Below the pieces are notes generated by a model, which was not told the origin of the DNA, searched no databases, and saw only the letters and a program-made list of their open reading frames with translations. Of a stretch of DNA of 64,000 nt, positions 27,137 to 37,612 are shown in pieces (within the stretch, counting starts at the first letter, position 1; each line of letters begins with the position of its first letter). Source of the stretch: Saccharopolyspora rectivirgula DSM 43747. GTDB lineage: Bacteria > Actinomycetota > Actinomycetes > Mycobacteriales > Pseudonocardiaceae. The stretch is taken from positions 1-64,000 of the forward strand of contig NZ_AYJW01000010.1 of NCBI RefSeq assembly GCF_000497205.1. Reading direction: 5' to 3'. The position numbers and the translations under genes are program-made.

Positions 27137-27829
27137 GTGCAGGTTCGGACTCGCCACACGCCGTCGTTCGGAGTGGCCAGGTTGGTGCTGGCCCCGGGAG
27201 AGCCCGTGCAGGTCGAATCGGGTGCGATGCTGGCCACCAGCTACGGGGTCCAGATGGAGGCCCGCGCGCAGGGCGGGCTGCTCAAGTCGCTGGCCCGGGC
27301 CGCGCTGGGAGGCGAGTCGTTCTACGTGGTGACCTACACCGCGCCGCAGCAGGGCGGCTGGGTGGACGTGGCGCCGAACCTGCCCGGCGACGTGACGGTC
27401 GTCGAGCTCGACGGCCGCGTCGGCTGGTGCTTGACCAAGGGGTCGTGGTTGGCGTCGGCGAGCACCGTGCAGATGGAGTCCCGGTGGGGCGGTTTCCAGA
27501 ACCTCTTCGGCGGGGAAGGCGGCTTCCTCACCCACCTCACCGGCCAGGGGCCGGTGGTGGCGGCGTGCTACGGCGCGCTGGACGTGCTGAACCTGCAGCC
27601 GGGGGAGTACGTCACGGTGGACAGCGGGCACGTGGTGGGTTACGCCGACACCGTGCAGAGCCGGCTGCGGCAGGCCGGGCAGGGGGTCGTGCAGTCGCTG
27701 AAGACCGGGGAAGGACTGGTCTTCGACTTCGCCGGGCCGGGACAGGTGCTGGTGCAGACCCGCAACCCGCGGGCGTTGATCACCTGGTTGCAGGCCAACG
27801 GCTTGGGGGGACAGCAGCAGCGGCGGTGA
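27137..27829 (+). CDS. AIM24/TIGR00266 family protein
   Basis: A 230-residue all-beta protein of the AIM24 (DUF124) family: VQVRTRHTPSFGVARLVLAPGEPVQVESGAMLA at the start, a central QGPVV strand region, GEYVTVDSGHVVGY near the C-terminus, and QTRNPRALITWLQ at the end. Bacterial members are widespread but their role is unsettled. GTG 27137 is preceded by GAGGAGGT at six bases. It is divergent from moeA and precedes the cold-shock gene by 150 bases. Confidence 0.82.
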   Translation: MQVRTRHTPSFGVARLVLAPGEPVQVESGAMLATSYGVQMEARAQGGLLKSLARAALGGESFYVVTYTAPQQGGWVDVAPNLPGDVTVVELDGRVGWCLTKGSWLASASTVQMESRWGGFQNLFGGEGGFLTHLTGQGPVVAACYGALDVLNLQPGEYVTVDSGHVVGYADTVQSRLRQAGQGVVQSLKTGEGLVFDFAGPGQVLVQTRNPRALITWLQANGLGGQQQRR

Positions 27830-27979
27830 CTCAGGGTGGCGTCCTATTGCCCCGTTCGGTCCAAGATTTCGCGGAAAAGTTGCATTGCTGAACAGGGGAC
27901 TGCCGCCGGTTTCTCCGGTAGCGTGGCCGTTGCTCCAGCGACGTTCGACGTCGTGCATCGCTTTTTTGAGGAGGACGCC

Positions 27980-28183
27980 GTGGCGGTCGGCACGGTCAAG
28001 TGGTTTAACTCGGAGAAGGGCTACGGGTTCATCGCGGCTGACGGTGGATCCGACGTGTTCGTTCACTACTCCGCCATCAACATGCCTGGTTTTCGGACTC
28101 TTTCCGAAGGCGATCGGGTCGAGTTCGAAGTGAAGGCGGGACGGGACGGCCGTACCCAGGCAGACGGCGTCCGCAAGCTGTAA
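27980..28183 (+). CDS. Cold-shock domain protein (CspA family)
   Basis: A 67-residue single-domain nucleic-acid chaperone. RNP1 KGYGFI and RNP2 DVFVHY are both present, with the usual VKWFNSEKG opening. The start is GTG 27980 behind GAGGAGG. A long 5' leader with a TTTTTTGAGGAGG patch suggests its own promoter in the 150-base gap and perhaps cold-responsive leader structure. A strong terminator follows 11 bases after the stop. CSPs of this length bind single-stranded RNA and DNA and act in the cytoplasm. Confidence 0.93.
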   Translation: MAVGTVKWFNSEKGYGFIAADGGSDVFVHYSAINMPGFRTLSEGDRVEFEVKAGRDGRTQADGVRKL

Positions 28184-28194
28184 CCGAACTTGAG

Positions 28195-28236
28195 CGAGCG
28201 GCTCGGTCCCCCCCCCCCCGGGGGCCGGGCCGCTCG
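28195..28236 (+). terminator. Terminator of the cold-shock gene, with a 12-C tract in the loop
   Basis: CGAGCGGCTCGG (28195-28206) pairs with CCGGGCCGCTCG (28225-28236) over 12 bp with one G-U pair. The loop contains an uninterrupted run of 12 C (28208-28219) followed by five G. The stem is far stronger than anything else nearby. The homopolymer is a likely slippage or sequencing-error site. Confidence 0.75.
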
Positions 28237-28270
28237 TGCTGTTGGTGCCGGCCTGCCGTGATTCCTACGC

Positions 28271-28299
28271 CTGACCGGAAGACGATCGTGATCTAGGAA
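28271..28299 (+). promoter_or_regulatory. Promoter of the Ser/Thr kinase gene
   Basis: CTGACC (28271-28276) and TAGGAA (28294-28299) are separated by 17 bases and lie just upstream of the GTG at 28316. The leader would be only about 10 bases long and lacks a clear Shine-Dalgarno sequence. Confidence 0.4.
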
Positions 28300-28315
28300 C
28301 GCTAGGCTGCCAGCC

Positions 28316-29464
28316 GTGTCGGATGACCTCACCGGACGCCGTCTAGGCCACTACAAGATCGAAGGCGTGCTCGGACGCGGCGGCATGAGCGTGATGTACC
28401 GCGCCACCGACGTCCGGCTCGGCCGGAAGGTGGCGTTGAAGGTGATGGGGGAGCACATCACCAACGACGCCGAGTTCCGCGAGCGCTTCGTGGACGAGGC
28501 GCGGAACACCTCGGCCATCGACCACGCCAACATCGTGCCGCTGTACGACTTCGGCGAGGTCGACGGCATGCTCTACATCGCGATGCGGCTGGTGGAGGGC
28601 TCCGACCTGGCCAGCCTCATCAAGGACGGCCCGATCTCCCCGAAGCGCACCCTGGAGCTGTTGGCGCAGGTCGCCGAAGCGCTGGACATGCTGCACCAGC
28701 GGGGGCTGGTGCACCTGGACTTGAAACCGGCGAACGTGCTGGTCACCACCAAGGAGTCGGCCGGCGAGCACGTCTACCTGGCGGACTTCGGGCTCACCCG
28801 CCGCGGCGCCACCGGGCACCGCACCAGCAGCGGGGACTTCCTCGGCTCGCCCACCTACGCGGCCCCCGAGCACCTGCGCGGGGAACCGGTGGACGGGCGC
28901 ACCGACCTCTACGCCCTGGCCTGCATGCTGTTCTCCTGCCTGACCGGGCGGCCGCCGTTCCAGGGGGACGTGCAGGAGGTCATCCACGGCCACCTGAACC
29001 TGGAACCGCCCGCGGTGACCTCCCTGGTGGTGCTGCCGCCGGCGATCGACGAGGTGCTGCGCCGCGGCATGGCCAAGAACCCCGAGCAGCGGTTCGCCAC
29101 CTGCAAGGAGCTGATCGACGCCGCGCGCTCCGCGCTGGGCCCGGCGTTGGGGGACGCGCCGCCGGTCGCGCAGCGCCCGGGAGCACCGATGGCCACCCCG
29201 CCGGCGGGCTACCCGCAGCAGGCCGCGCCCCGGCCCCAGCCCCAACCGGCCGGCTACCCGCAGCCGGCGTTCCCGCCGCAGGGGCCTCCGCAGGGACCGC
29301 CGCAGCCCAACCCGATGCGGCTGCGGCCGCCGGTGCCGGCCCGGTCGGCGCCGTTCAGCGGGCAGCGGGGCGGTCAGACGCGCTGGTTGGTGCTGACCCT
29401 GATCGGTGTGACGCTGCTGGTGGTCATCGTCTTGTTCGTTGTGATGGCCACCTCGCTGGGGTAG
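28316..29464 (+). CDS. Membrane-anchored Ser/Thr protein kinase (Hanks type)
   Basis: A 382-residue PknB-type kinase. The glycine loop [11 protein letters not shown] is at 20-30, the ATP-binding Lys42 in VALKVM, the catalytic loop [10 protein letters not shown] at 133-142 and DFG at 157-159. The catalytic loop reads His-Leu-Asp instead of His-Arg-Asp, so it is a non-RD kinase that may not need activation-loop phosphorylation. The kinase domain (12-280) is followed by a Pro/Gln-rich linker and a single membrane helix (about 358-378), with almost nothing outside: no PASTA or other sensor domain. It lies between the cold-shock gene and groEL on the same strand, each with separate signals. Confidence 0.88.
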   Translation: MSDDLTGRRLGHYKIEGVLGRGGMSVMYRATDVRLGRKVALKVMGEHITNDAEFRERFVDEARNTSAIDHANIVPLYDFGEVDGMLYIAMRLVEGSDLASLIKDGPISPKRTLELLAQVAEALDMLHQRGLVHLDLKPANVLVTTKESAGEHVYLADFGLTRRGATGHRTSSGDFLGSPTYAAPEHLRGEPVDGRTDLYALACMLFSCLTGRPPFQGDVQEVIHGHLNLEPPAVTSLVVLPPAIDEVLRRGMAKNPEQRFATCKELIDAARSALGPALGDAPPVAQRPGAPMATPPAGYPQQAAPRPQPQPAGYPQPAFPPQGPPQGPPQPNPMRLRPPVPARSAPFSGQRGGQTRWLVLTLIGVTLLVVIVLFVVMATSLG

Positions 29465-29586
29465 CCCTGCGGGTGTTGGGCCGGATCGTCCCGCGCTGCG
29501 CCCACCAGGCCCGCGAGCCGGGTACGGCGGCTGCTGACCTGCTCGGTTCGCTGTTCGCGGCAGGGGTCGCCGCCCCCGGGGGGCAG

Positions 29587-29613
29587 CTTGCACTCTCAGG
29601 GTGAGAGTGCTAA
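29587..29613. promoter_or_regulatory. CIRCE operator 1 (HrcA site)
   Basis: CTTGCACTC, 9-base spacer, GAGTGCTAA. The right arm is a perfect match to the CIRCE consensus TTAGCACTC-N9-GAGTGCTAA and the left arm matches seven of nine. HrcA binding would repress groEL until heat or misfolded protein titrates GroEL. Confidence 0.93.
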
Positions 29614-29621
29614 AACCGGGG

Positions 29622-29648
29622 TTGGCACTCAGCAGGGGTGAGTGCCAG
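29622..29648. promoter_or_regulatory. CIRCE operator 2 (HrcA site)
   Basis: TTGGCACTC, 9-base spacer, GAGTGCCAG, eight bases after the first element. The arms carry the GCACTC/GAGTGC core with weaker outer bases. Two tandem sites suggest tighter HrcA control than a single operator. Confidence 0.85.
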
Positions 29649-29684
29649 GTCGGGACGGTGAGGCCGTTCGCGGCGACGCCGTAG

Positions 29685-31430
<1,746 letters not shown>

Positions 31431-31456
31431 TCCACTCCGCCATCCGCGGTTTTCGA

Positions 31457-31490
31457 CGAGGGGCTGTCCTGCGGGGCAGCCCCTCGTTCT
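31457..31490 (+). terminator. Intrinsic terminator of groEL
   Basis: CGAGGGGCTG (31457-31466) pairs perfectly with CAGCCCCTCG (31477-31486) around a 10-base loop and is followed by TTCT. It lies 27 bases after the groEL stop. Confidence 0.85.
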
Positions 31491-31577
31491 GCTGTACCGG
31501 CGTCGGGTCCCGCGACTTCCGCGGCACAGGTGTGATCTCCTGGTTGCAACACGAGTCCACGTGAGGAGTTGCGGGGC

Positions 31578-33578
31578 ATGTTCATCCATGGCCGAAAGCG
31601 GTGGTTCGCGGCGCTGGTCGGTTTGGCGTTGAGCCTGGTGTTGGTCGGGTGCACCAACACCCCTCCGCAGGGGTCGGACCCGGACGCCGCTCCACCGTCA
31701 CCTCAGGAACTCGGCTTGCCGCAGGTGACCCCCCAGCCGCAGCGGATGGAGCGGATGGGCGAGGACGTCGCCGTGGAGGGCAAGGTCGAGCTGGTCGTGG
31801 ACCCGCTGGTGGACGAACCCACCCGCGAACTGGCCGCCGAGGTGCTCCGGATGGCCGGGGCTTCCGAAGTGGTGGTGCGCGAACCCGGGCCGCCGGCCGA
31901 AGACGCGACCTTGCTGGTGCGCGTCGGCAAGAAGTCCGCGCCGGGCGTGCTGAAGCGCCTGCAGGGCACGGGGCTGAAGACCCCCACCCCGTTCCCGGAC
32001 GAGGGCTACGTGCTCGCCGTCAAGGACGACGAGCCGGTCGTCGTCATCGGTGCCGAGGACCCCGCCGGCGCCTACTACGGGGTGCAGACGCTGCGGCAGC
32101 TGGCTTCCCCCGGCAAGATCGCCGGGGCCGGGATCGTGGACTACCCGTCGCTGCCGCTGCGCGGCGCCATCGAGGGCTTCTACGGTCCGCCGTGGACCCA
32201 CCAGGAGCGGATGGACCAGTTGGCGTTCTACGGCGACGTCAAGATGAACACCTACATCTACGCGCCGAAGGACGACCCGTACCACCGGGAGCGCTGGCGG
32301 GAACCGTACCCGCCGGAGGAGCTCGCCGAGATCCGGGAGCTGATCGGGCAGGCGCAGGCCCACCACGTCAGGTTCACGTTCGCGCTCTCCCCGGGCGCCT
32401 CGATCTGCTACAGCGATCCGGCCGAGGTGGACGCGCTGACGGCCAAGCTCCAGGCCATGTACGACGAGGGGGTGCGGGACTTCTCCGTCCCGCTGGACGA
32501 CATCTCCTACACCCGGTGGAACTGCGCGCAGGACCAGCAGGTCTACGGCGGACCGTCGCAGGAGGCCGCCGGGCGGGCGCACGCCGACCTGCTGAACCGG
32601 GTGCAGCAGCAGTTCGTCGACGCCCACCCGGACGTCGCGCCGCTGCAGACCGTGTCCACCGAGTACTCCGATGTGGACGATTCGCCGTACAAGCGGGTCA
32701 TCCGGGAGCAGTTGGACCCGCGGGTCCTGGTGATGTGGACCGGGGACGGCGTCATCCCCCGGCAGATCACGGTCGCCGACGCGGAGAAGGCCAACCAGGT
32801 GTGGGGCCGGGAAGTGTTCTTGTGGGACAACTACCCGGTCAACGACTTCGACGGCTCGGTGGGGCGGCTGATGCTCGGGCCGTACGACAAGCGGGAGCCC
32901 GGGCTCGGCGAAACCTTCTCCGGCGTGGTGGTCAACCCGATGAACCAGGCCTCGGCGAGCAAGGTGGTGGAGATCGGGGCCGCCGACTTCAGCTGGAACG
33001 ACGAGGCGTTCGACCCGCAGCGGGCCTGGCGGGAAGCGGCCCGCTACCTGGCCGGGGACCGGTTCGCCGGCCAACCGGGGCTGGAGGCCGATCCGGCCGT
33101 GGTGGAGGCCCTGCTGGCGTTCTTCGACCTGGAGCACATGGCCCCGCTGGCCAACGGCCAGCCGTGGCTGCCCCCGGCGCCGGGACTCGCGCAGCGCATC
33201 GAGGACTTCCGGGCCCAGTGGTCCAGCGGGGACCGGGCCGGTGCGGTGCAGCGGCTCCGCGAGCACGCGCAGCTGATCAGCGAGGCCCCGGAGCGGATCC
33301 GCAGCGGCGCCGAGCCCGCGTTCGCCCAGGACGCCGATCCGTGGCTGTCGGCCACCGACCTGTGGGGCGATGCGCTGCTGGTCACGCTGGACGCGCTGCA
33401 GGCGCGGGCGGACGGCGACGAGCCGCGGGCCGCCGACCTGTTCGCCCGGGCCCAGCAGCTCGCCGGCCAGGCGCAGCAGATCCGCACTTCGCCCACCGAG
33501 GTGCGGCCGCAGGGGCCGGTGCGGGTGGCCGACGGGGTGCTCGACGAGTTCGTCGCCGAGGCCCCGCAGCTGCGGTGA
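31578..33578 (+). CDS. GH84 family beta-N-acetylglucosaminidase lipoprotein
   Basis: A 666-residue exported lipoprotein. The signal peptide ends in a lipobox, LVGC, with Cys25. After a Pro-rich linker comes the GH84 N-terminal domain (about 45-185), then the catalytic TIM barrel (about 190-480): GAIEGFYGPPW at 196-206, YAPKDDPYHRE at 228-238 and the paired catalytic acids Asp307-Asp308 in PLDDISYTRW. The final 180 residues are mostly helical. Family members (NagJ-like, O-GlcNAcase-like) remove terminal beta-GlcNAc by substrate assistance. Anchored outside the membrane, it may release GlcNAc from glycans or glycoproteins for the NagK/DasR pathway. ATG 31578 follows GAGGAG. No dre site was found before it. 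Confidence 0.87.
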   Translation: MFIHGRKRWFAALVGLALSLVLVGCTNTPPQGSDPDAAPPSPQELGLPQVTPQPQRMERMGEDVAVEGKVELVVDPLVDEPTRELAAEVLRMAGASEVVVREPGPPAEDATLLVRVGKKSAPGVLKRLQGTGLKTPTPFPDEGYVLAVKDDEPVVVIGAEDPAGAYYGVQTLRQLASPGKIAGAGIVDYPSLPLRGAIEGFYGPPWTHQERMDQLAFYGDVKMNTYIYAPKDDPYHRERWREPYPPEELAEIRELIGQAQAHHVRFTFALSPGASICYSDPAEVDALTAKLQAMYDEGVRDFSVPLDDISYTRWNCAQDQQVYGGPSQEAAGRAHADLLNRVQQQFVDAHPDVAPLQTVSTEYSDVDDSPYKRVIREQLDPRVLVMWTGDGVIPRQITVADAEKANQVWGREVFLWDNYPVNDFDGSVGRLMLGPYDKREPGLGETFSGVVVNPMNQASASKVVEIGAADFSWNDEAFDPQRAWREAARYLAGDRFAGQPGLEADPAVVEALLAFFDLEHMAPLANGQPWLPPAPGLAQRIEDFRAQWSSGDRAGAVQRLREHAQLISEAPERIRSGAEPAFAQDADPWLSATDLWGDALLVTLDALQARADGDEPRAADLFARAQQLAGQAQQIRTSPTEVRPQGPVRVADGVLDEFVAEAPQLR

Positions 33579-33581
33579 CGC

Positions 33582-34139
33582 TCAGGCCACCGAGGGGCGG
33601 AAGATGTCCCGCAGGTCCACGCCCGCTTCTTCCCAGCGGTCGTAGAGGGCGTCCCGCCCCTGCCGGGCCACCAGCTGCGCCTCGCCGCGGCTGATCGGCA
33701 CCAGGGTGATCAGCTGCAGCACCGGTTCGCCGGCGTCGTCGAGCAGGATGTCGAACTCGTCGTCCAGGTAGGGGTGCGGGGCGGCGAGCGCGCCGCTGAT
33801 CTCGGTGTCCGGCAGCAGGATCCGGTCGTTCATGATCAGCGCCCCGTAGCCGACCCGGCTCTGGGTTTCGGTGAGCAGCTCGGCGATCACCGCGGTGAGG
33901 TGGCGGGCGTACTTCTCCTGCTCGGACCGCAGCGTGCAGATCAGTTCCTGCGGGAGCGGTGCGCCCGCGGTGTAGTCCCGCAGCCCGCTGGTCAGCACCG
34001 ACACGTGGGTGCGGTCGGGGTGGTCGCAGTACACCAGGTAGTAGCCGCGGTCCCGGTCGCCGGCCCGGTTGCTGTCGGCGCCCCGCACCCGGCCGACGTA
34101 CTGCTCCACGTGCGCGGGAAATCCACTGAATCGGCTCAT
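33582..34139 (-). CDS. SUFU-domain protein, copy 1
   Basis: A 185-residue soluble protein of the suppressor-of-fused (SUFU) superfamily. RGYYLVYCDHPDRTHVSVLTSGLR, LPQELICTLR, EQEKYARHL, ILLPDTEISG and LQLITLVPISRGE follow the family pattern, and it ends in FRPSVA. Bacterial SUFU proteins have been linked to toxin immunity and protein binding, but no partner toxin is visible here. A paralogue with the same ending stands at 43466-44059. The stop is three bases from the convergent GH84 gene; the start faces the MoxR gene. Confidence 0.72.
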   Translation of the reverse strand: MSRFSGFPAHVEQYVGRVRGADSNRAGDRDRGYYLVYCDHPDRTHVSVLTSGLRDYTAGAPLPQELICTLRSEQEKYARHLTAVIAELLTETQSRVGYGALIMNDRILLPDTEISGALAAPHPYLDDEFDILLDDAGEPVLQLITLVPISRGEAQLVARQGRDALYDRWEEAGVDLRDIFRPSVA

Positions 34140-34287
34140 CGGACCCTAATCGCGAAGAAGTCCCCGGTCACCGCTGCGGGGAATGGAGTGGTCGTTCGGC
34201 TGGATCTTACGCAGCGGCCGGCAGCCGCTCACCGGGCGGCGCTGCGAATGATCCCCTCCCGCCGGGGTGTTCCCTTACGCTCTCGGC

Positions 34288-35175
34288 ATGGCGGTGGACG
34301 AATTGCGCGACCTGAAATCCCCGGCCGAAGTGGCGGATGCGCTCAACGAGGTCGGTTACCTGCCGGACGAGGGGATCGCCACCGCGGCGTTCCTGGCCGT
34401 GCGGATGCGCCGGCCGCTGCTGTGCGAAGGCGAGCCCGGCACCGGCAAGACCGCGTTGGCGCACGCGCTGTCCAGCGCGCTCGGGCTGCAGCTGATCCGG
34501 TTGCAGTGCCACGAGGGCATCGACGCCGCGCAGGCGCTCTACGACTGGGACTTCCCCCGTCAGCTGCTCCACCTGCGCACCTTGGAGGCGGCTTCCGGTG
34601 GGCAGCTCGACGCGGCCAGCGCGGAGTCGTCGCTGTACACCGAGCGGTTCCTGCTGGCCCGGCCGCTGCTGCGGGCGCTGCAGGAAGCGCCGTGCGTGCT
34701 GCTGGTCGACGAGATCGACCGCGCCGACGACGAGTTCGAAGCGTTCCTGCTGGAGGTGCTGTCCGAATTCACCGTCACCATCCCGGAGTACGGGGTGGTG
34801 CGGGCGCCCGAACCGCCGATCGTCGTGCTGACCTCCAACCGCACCCGGGAGGTGCACGACGCCCTCAAGCGCCGCTGCCTCTACCACTGGCTGGAGCACC
34901 CCAGCTTGAGCCGGGAAGTCGCGATCCTCTGCCGCCGCCTGCCCGGTTTGGACCGCGAGCTCGCCGAGCAGGTCGCGGCCGCGGTGCAGCGGATGCGGCA
35001 GCTGGAGCTGTTGAAGCCGCCCGGGGTGGCCGAGGCGTTGGACTGGGCGCAGGCCCTGATGGCCCTGGGGCGCGACGAGTTGGACACCGAGGTGGCGGCG
35101 ACGACCCTCGGCGCGGTCCTGAAGTACCGGGAGGACGCCGAGCGGGTGCGCGCCGCCGGGGTGCTCGACGGGTGA
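34288..35175 (+). CDS. MoxR-family AAA+ ATPase (CoxD-like)
   Basis: A 295-residue single-AAA ATPase. Walker A GEPGTGKT is at 48-55, Walker B LLVDEIDRAD at 138-147, TSNRTREVHDALKRRC forms sensor 1 and the arginine-finger region, and a C-terminal lid follows. MoxR proteins paired with a VWA protein act as maturation chaperones. In CO dehydrogenase clusters CoxD helps build the active-site copper-sulfur centre. ATG 34288 is used; a GTG at 34267 is in frame but less likely. It is 15 bases from the VWA gene, and together they lead the molybdenum hydroxylase operon. Confidence 0.88.
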   Translation: MAVDELRDLKSPAEVADALNEVGYLPDEGIATAAFLAVRMRRPLLCEGEPGTGKTALAHALSSALGLQLIRLQCHEGIDAAQALYDWDFPRQLLHLRTLEAASGGQLDAASAESSLYTERFLLARPLLRALQEAPCVLLVDEIDRADDEFEAFLLEVLSEFTVTIPEYGVVRAPEPPIVVLTSNRTREVHDALKRRCLYHWLEHPSLSREVAILCRRLPGLDRELAEQVAAAVQRMRQLELLKPPGVAEALDWAQALMALGRDELDTEVAATTLGAVLKYREDAERVRAAGVLDG

Positions 35176-35190
35176 GGAGACGGGGGACCG

Positions 35191-36318
35191 ATGACGCACA
35201 CCCTCACCGGGCTGGTCGGGTTCGCCCGCGCGCTGCGGCACTCCGGCATGGCGTGCGGCCCCACCCGGGTGCAGAACTTCCTGGCCGCTGTCGAGCAGGT
35301 GGGGATCGGGGACCGGGAGGCGCTGTACTGGGCGGGGCGGTTGACGCTGTGCTCCGATCCGGACGACATCCCCCGCTACGACACCGCGTTCCGCGCCTGG
35401 TTCGGCGGTTCGATCCGACCGGCCGCCGTGGTGGAGCAGCCCACCCCGCGGCCGACCACGATCGCGTCGCTGGGGCAGTCCGCCGAGGGCGAGCAGCAGG
35501 AGGCCGACCAGCCGCTGTCGGCGGCGGCCAGTGACACGGAGGTGCTGCGCCGGCGGGACCTCGGGGAGCTCACCGCGCCGGAGCGGGAGCACTTGCGCCG
35601 GATGTTGAGCTCGCTGCGGCTGGATCCGCCGACCCGCCCGGCGCTGCGGCGGAAGCCGGACAAGCGCGGCGCGCTGCACCCGCGGGGCGTGCTGCGGGCA
35701 ATGGTGCGCTCCGGGGGCGAACCGGTGCGGCTGCTGCGCCACCGCAAGTCCCGCCGGCCCCGCCGGGTGGTGCTGCTGGTGGACGTCTCCGGTTCGATGA
35801 GCCCGTACGCGGACGCGCTGCTGCGGTTCGCGCACGTGGTGGTGCGCCGCTCCCCGGCCAGCACCGAGGTGTTCACCTTGGGCACCCGGATGACGCGGGT
35901 GAGCCGGCAGCTGCGGCAGCGGGACCCGGAGCGGGCGCTGGCCGCGGCGGCCCGCGCGGTCCCGGACTTCTCCGGGGGCACCCGGCTGGGCGAGACGCTC
36001 CGCGCGTTCTTGGACCGCTGGGGGCAGCGGGGCGTGGCCCGGGGCGCGGTGGTGGTGCTGTTCTCCGACGGCTGGGAGCGCGGGGACGCGTCGTTGCTGG
36101 CCGAGCAGATGCAGCGGTTGCGCCGGTTGAGCCGGGCGGTGATCTGGGCGAATCCGCACGCCGGGCACGAGGGGTACCAGCCGGTGCAGTCCGGGATCGT
36201 GGCGGCGATGCCGCACGTCGACCGGATGGTGGCGGGGCACAGCTTGCGGGCGTTGGAAGACATCTGGTCGTGGGTGCGGCGTTTGGCGCACTCTGGAAGT
36301 GCCAGCGGTTTTGGCTGA
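35191..36318 (+). CDS. VWA domain protein, CoxE-like
   Basis: A 375-residue protein: N-terminal helical region (about 1-130), a basic linker, then a von Willebrand A domain with the metal-ion-dependent adhesion site DVSGSMS at 198-204, SGGTRLGETL (MIDAS Thr) and LFSDGWERGD. It belongs to COG3552 (CoxE-like), the usual partner of the preceding MoxR ATPase. The pair is thought to remodel or metallate the large hydroxylase subunit. The start ATG is 15 bases after the MoxR stop. Confidence 0.88.
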   Translation: MTHTLTGLVGFARALRHSGMACGPTRVQNFLAAVEQVGIGDREALYWAGRLTLCSDPDDIPRYDTAFRAWFGGSIRPAAVVEQPTPRPTTIASLGQSAEGEQQEADQPLSAAASDTEVLRRRDLGELTAPEREHLRRMLSSLRLDPPTRPALRRKPDKRGALHPRGVLRAMVRSGGEPVRLLRHRKSRRPRRVVLLVDVSGSMSPYADALLRFAHVVVRRSPASTEVFTLGTRMTRVSRQLRQRDPERALAAAARAVPDFSGGTRLGETLRAFLDRWGQRGVARGAVVVLFSDGWERGDASLLAEQMQRLRRLSRAVIWANPHAGHEGYQPVQSGIVAAMPHVDRMVAGHSLRALEDIWSWVRRLAHSGSASGFG

Positions 36319-36374
36319 AACTGACGGCACCTTGATCGAGGGACTGCGGGCCCTACAGGCAGCGGAGGTGCGCT

Positions 36375-37493
36375 GTGCGTGACGTGCTGGACGAATTGAC
36401 CAAGCACTGGGAAGCGGGCGAAGCCGTGGGGATGGGCACGGTGGTGGCGACCTTCAAGTCCGCGCCTCGCCAACCCGGAGCCGCGATGCTGGTGACCAGC
36501 GGTGGGGAAGCGATCGGCAGCGTGTCCGGCGGCTGCGTCGAAGGTGCCGTCTACGAGCAGGCGACCCAGGTCCTGGAGGGCGCCGCCCCCGTGCTGCAGC
36601 GGTACGGGGTCAGCGATGACGACGCGTTCGCGGTGGGTCTGACCTGCGGAGGGATCATCGACATCTTCGTGGAGCGGGTGGACCAGCAGTCGTTCCCGGA
36701 GCTCGGCGAGGTGGCCGCGGCGGTGCGGGCGAAGGAACCCGTCGCCGTGGCGACCGTTGTGGAGCACCCGGATCCGGGCCGGGTGGGGGCCCGCATGGTG
36801 GTGTGGCCGGACCGCACCAGCGGCTCCCTGGGCAACGACCGGATCGACGACGCGGTGACCGACGACGCCCGCGGCATGTTGGCCAGCGGGCGCAGCGGGG
36901 CGCTCGAGTACGGGACGTCGGGGCAGCGCCGCGGGGAAGGGCTGCGGGTGTTCGTGAACTCCTTCGAGCCGCCGCCGCGGATGCTGGTCTTCGGGGCGAT
37001 CGACTTTGCTTCCGCGATGGCCAGGATGGGGTCCTTCCTCGGGTACCACGTGACGGTGTGCGACGCCCGCCCGGTGTTCGCCACCAGCAGCCGGTTCCCG
37101 GGGGTGGACGAGGTGGTGGTGGACTGGCCGCACCGCTACTTGGCGGCGGAGGCCGAAGCCGGGCGGTTGGATTCGCGCACCGCGGTCATGGTGCTCACCC
37201 ACGACCCCAAGTTCGACGTGCCGGTGCTGGAGCGGGCGTTGCGGATGGATCTCGGCTACGTGGGGGCGATGGGGTCCCGCCGCACCCACGAGGACCGGCT
37301 GCGCCGGCTGCGGGAGCAGGGGTTGACCGAGGAGGAGTTGGCCCGGTTGGCGTCACCGATTGGGCTGGATTTGGGCGCTCGGACTCCGGAGGAAACCGCG
37401 GTCTCCATCGCCGCTGAACTCATCGCTTTGCGTTGGGGCGGCAGCGGAGCGCGACTCTCCGCGACCAATGGACCAATCCATCATCACTCGTGA
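36375..37493 (+). CDS. XdhC/CoxI family molybdenum-hydroxylase maturation factor
   Basis: A 372-residue protein: XdhC N-terminal segment (about 10-75) with GTVVATFKSAPRQPGAAM and SVSGGCVE, and a Rossmann XdhC_C domain (about 195-345) with LVFGAIDFASAMARM, VCDARPVFA, LTHDPKFDVPVLERAL and YVGAMGSRRT. XdhC binds the molybdenum cofactor and helps install its terminal sulfur in xanthine-dehydrogenase-like enzymes. GTG 36375 follows GGAGG by six bases. It lies between the MoxR/VWA pair and coxS, all on one strand. Confidence 0.9.
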   Translation: MRDVLDELTKHWEAGEAVGMGTVVATFKSAPRQPGAAMLVTSGGEAIGSVSGGCVEGAVYEQATQVLEGAAPVLQRYGVSDDDAFAVGLTCGGIIDIFVERVDQQSFPELGEVAAAVRAKEPVAVATVVEHPDPGRVGARMVVWPDRTSGSLGNDRIDDAVTDDARGMLASGRSGALEYGTSGQRRGEGLRVFVNSFEPPPRMLVFGAIDFASAMARMGSFLGYHVTVCDARPVFATSSRFPGVDEVVVDWPHRYLAAEAEAGRLDSRTAVMVLTHDPKFDVPVLERALRMDLGYVGAMGSRRTHEDRLRRLREQGLTEEELARLASPIGLDLGARTPEETAVSIAAELIALRWGGSGARLSATNGPIHHHS

Positions 37494-37535
37494 GCGCGCT
37501 TGCTCCGAACGAGTTTGCGTAGCAGTCTCTGGGGA

Positions 37536-37549
37536 GTGACCCAGGTCAC
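37536..37549. promoter_or_regulatory. CRP/GlxR-type palindrome upstream of coxS
   Basis: GTGACCCAGGTCAC is a perfect 14-base palindrome and contains the exact GTGA-N6-TCAC core recognised by actinobacterial cAMP receptor proteins. The outer bases (A before, C after) differ from the fuller TGTGA/TCACA form. It lies 64-77 bases before the coxS ATG in the only sizeable gap inside the cluster, a good position for a carbon-status regulator. Confidence 0.55.
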
Positions 37550-37612
37550 CCATGCGGACCAGTCTCGTGCTTGAGTGTCCGCGTACCGCGGGCCAGTTCC
37601 CTAGGAGGCTCA

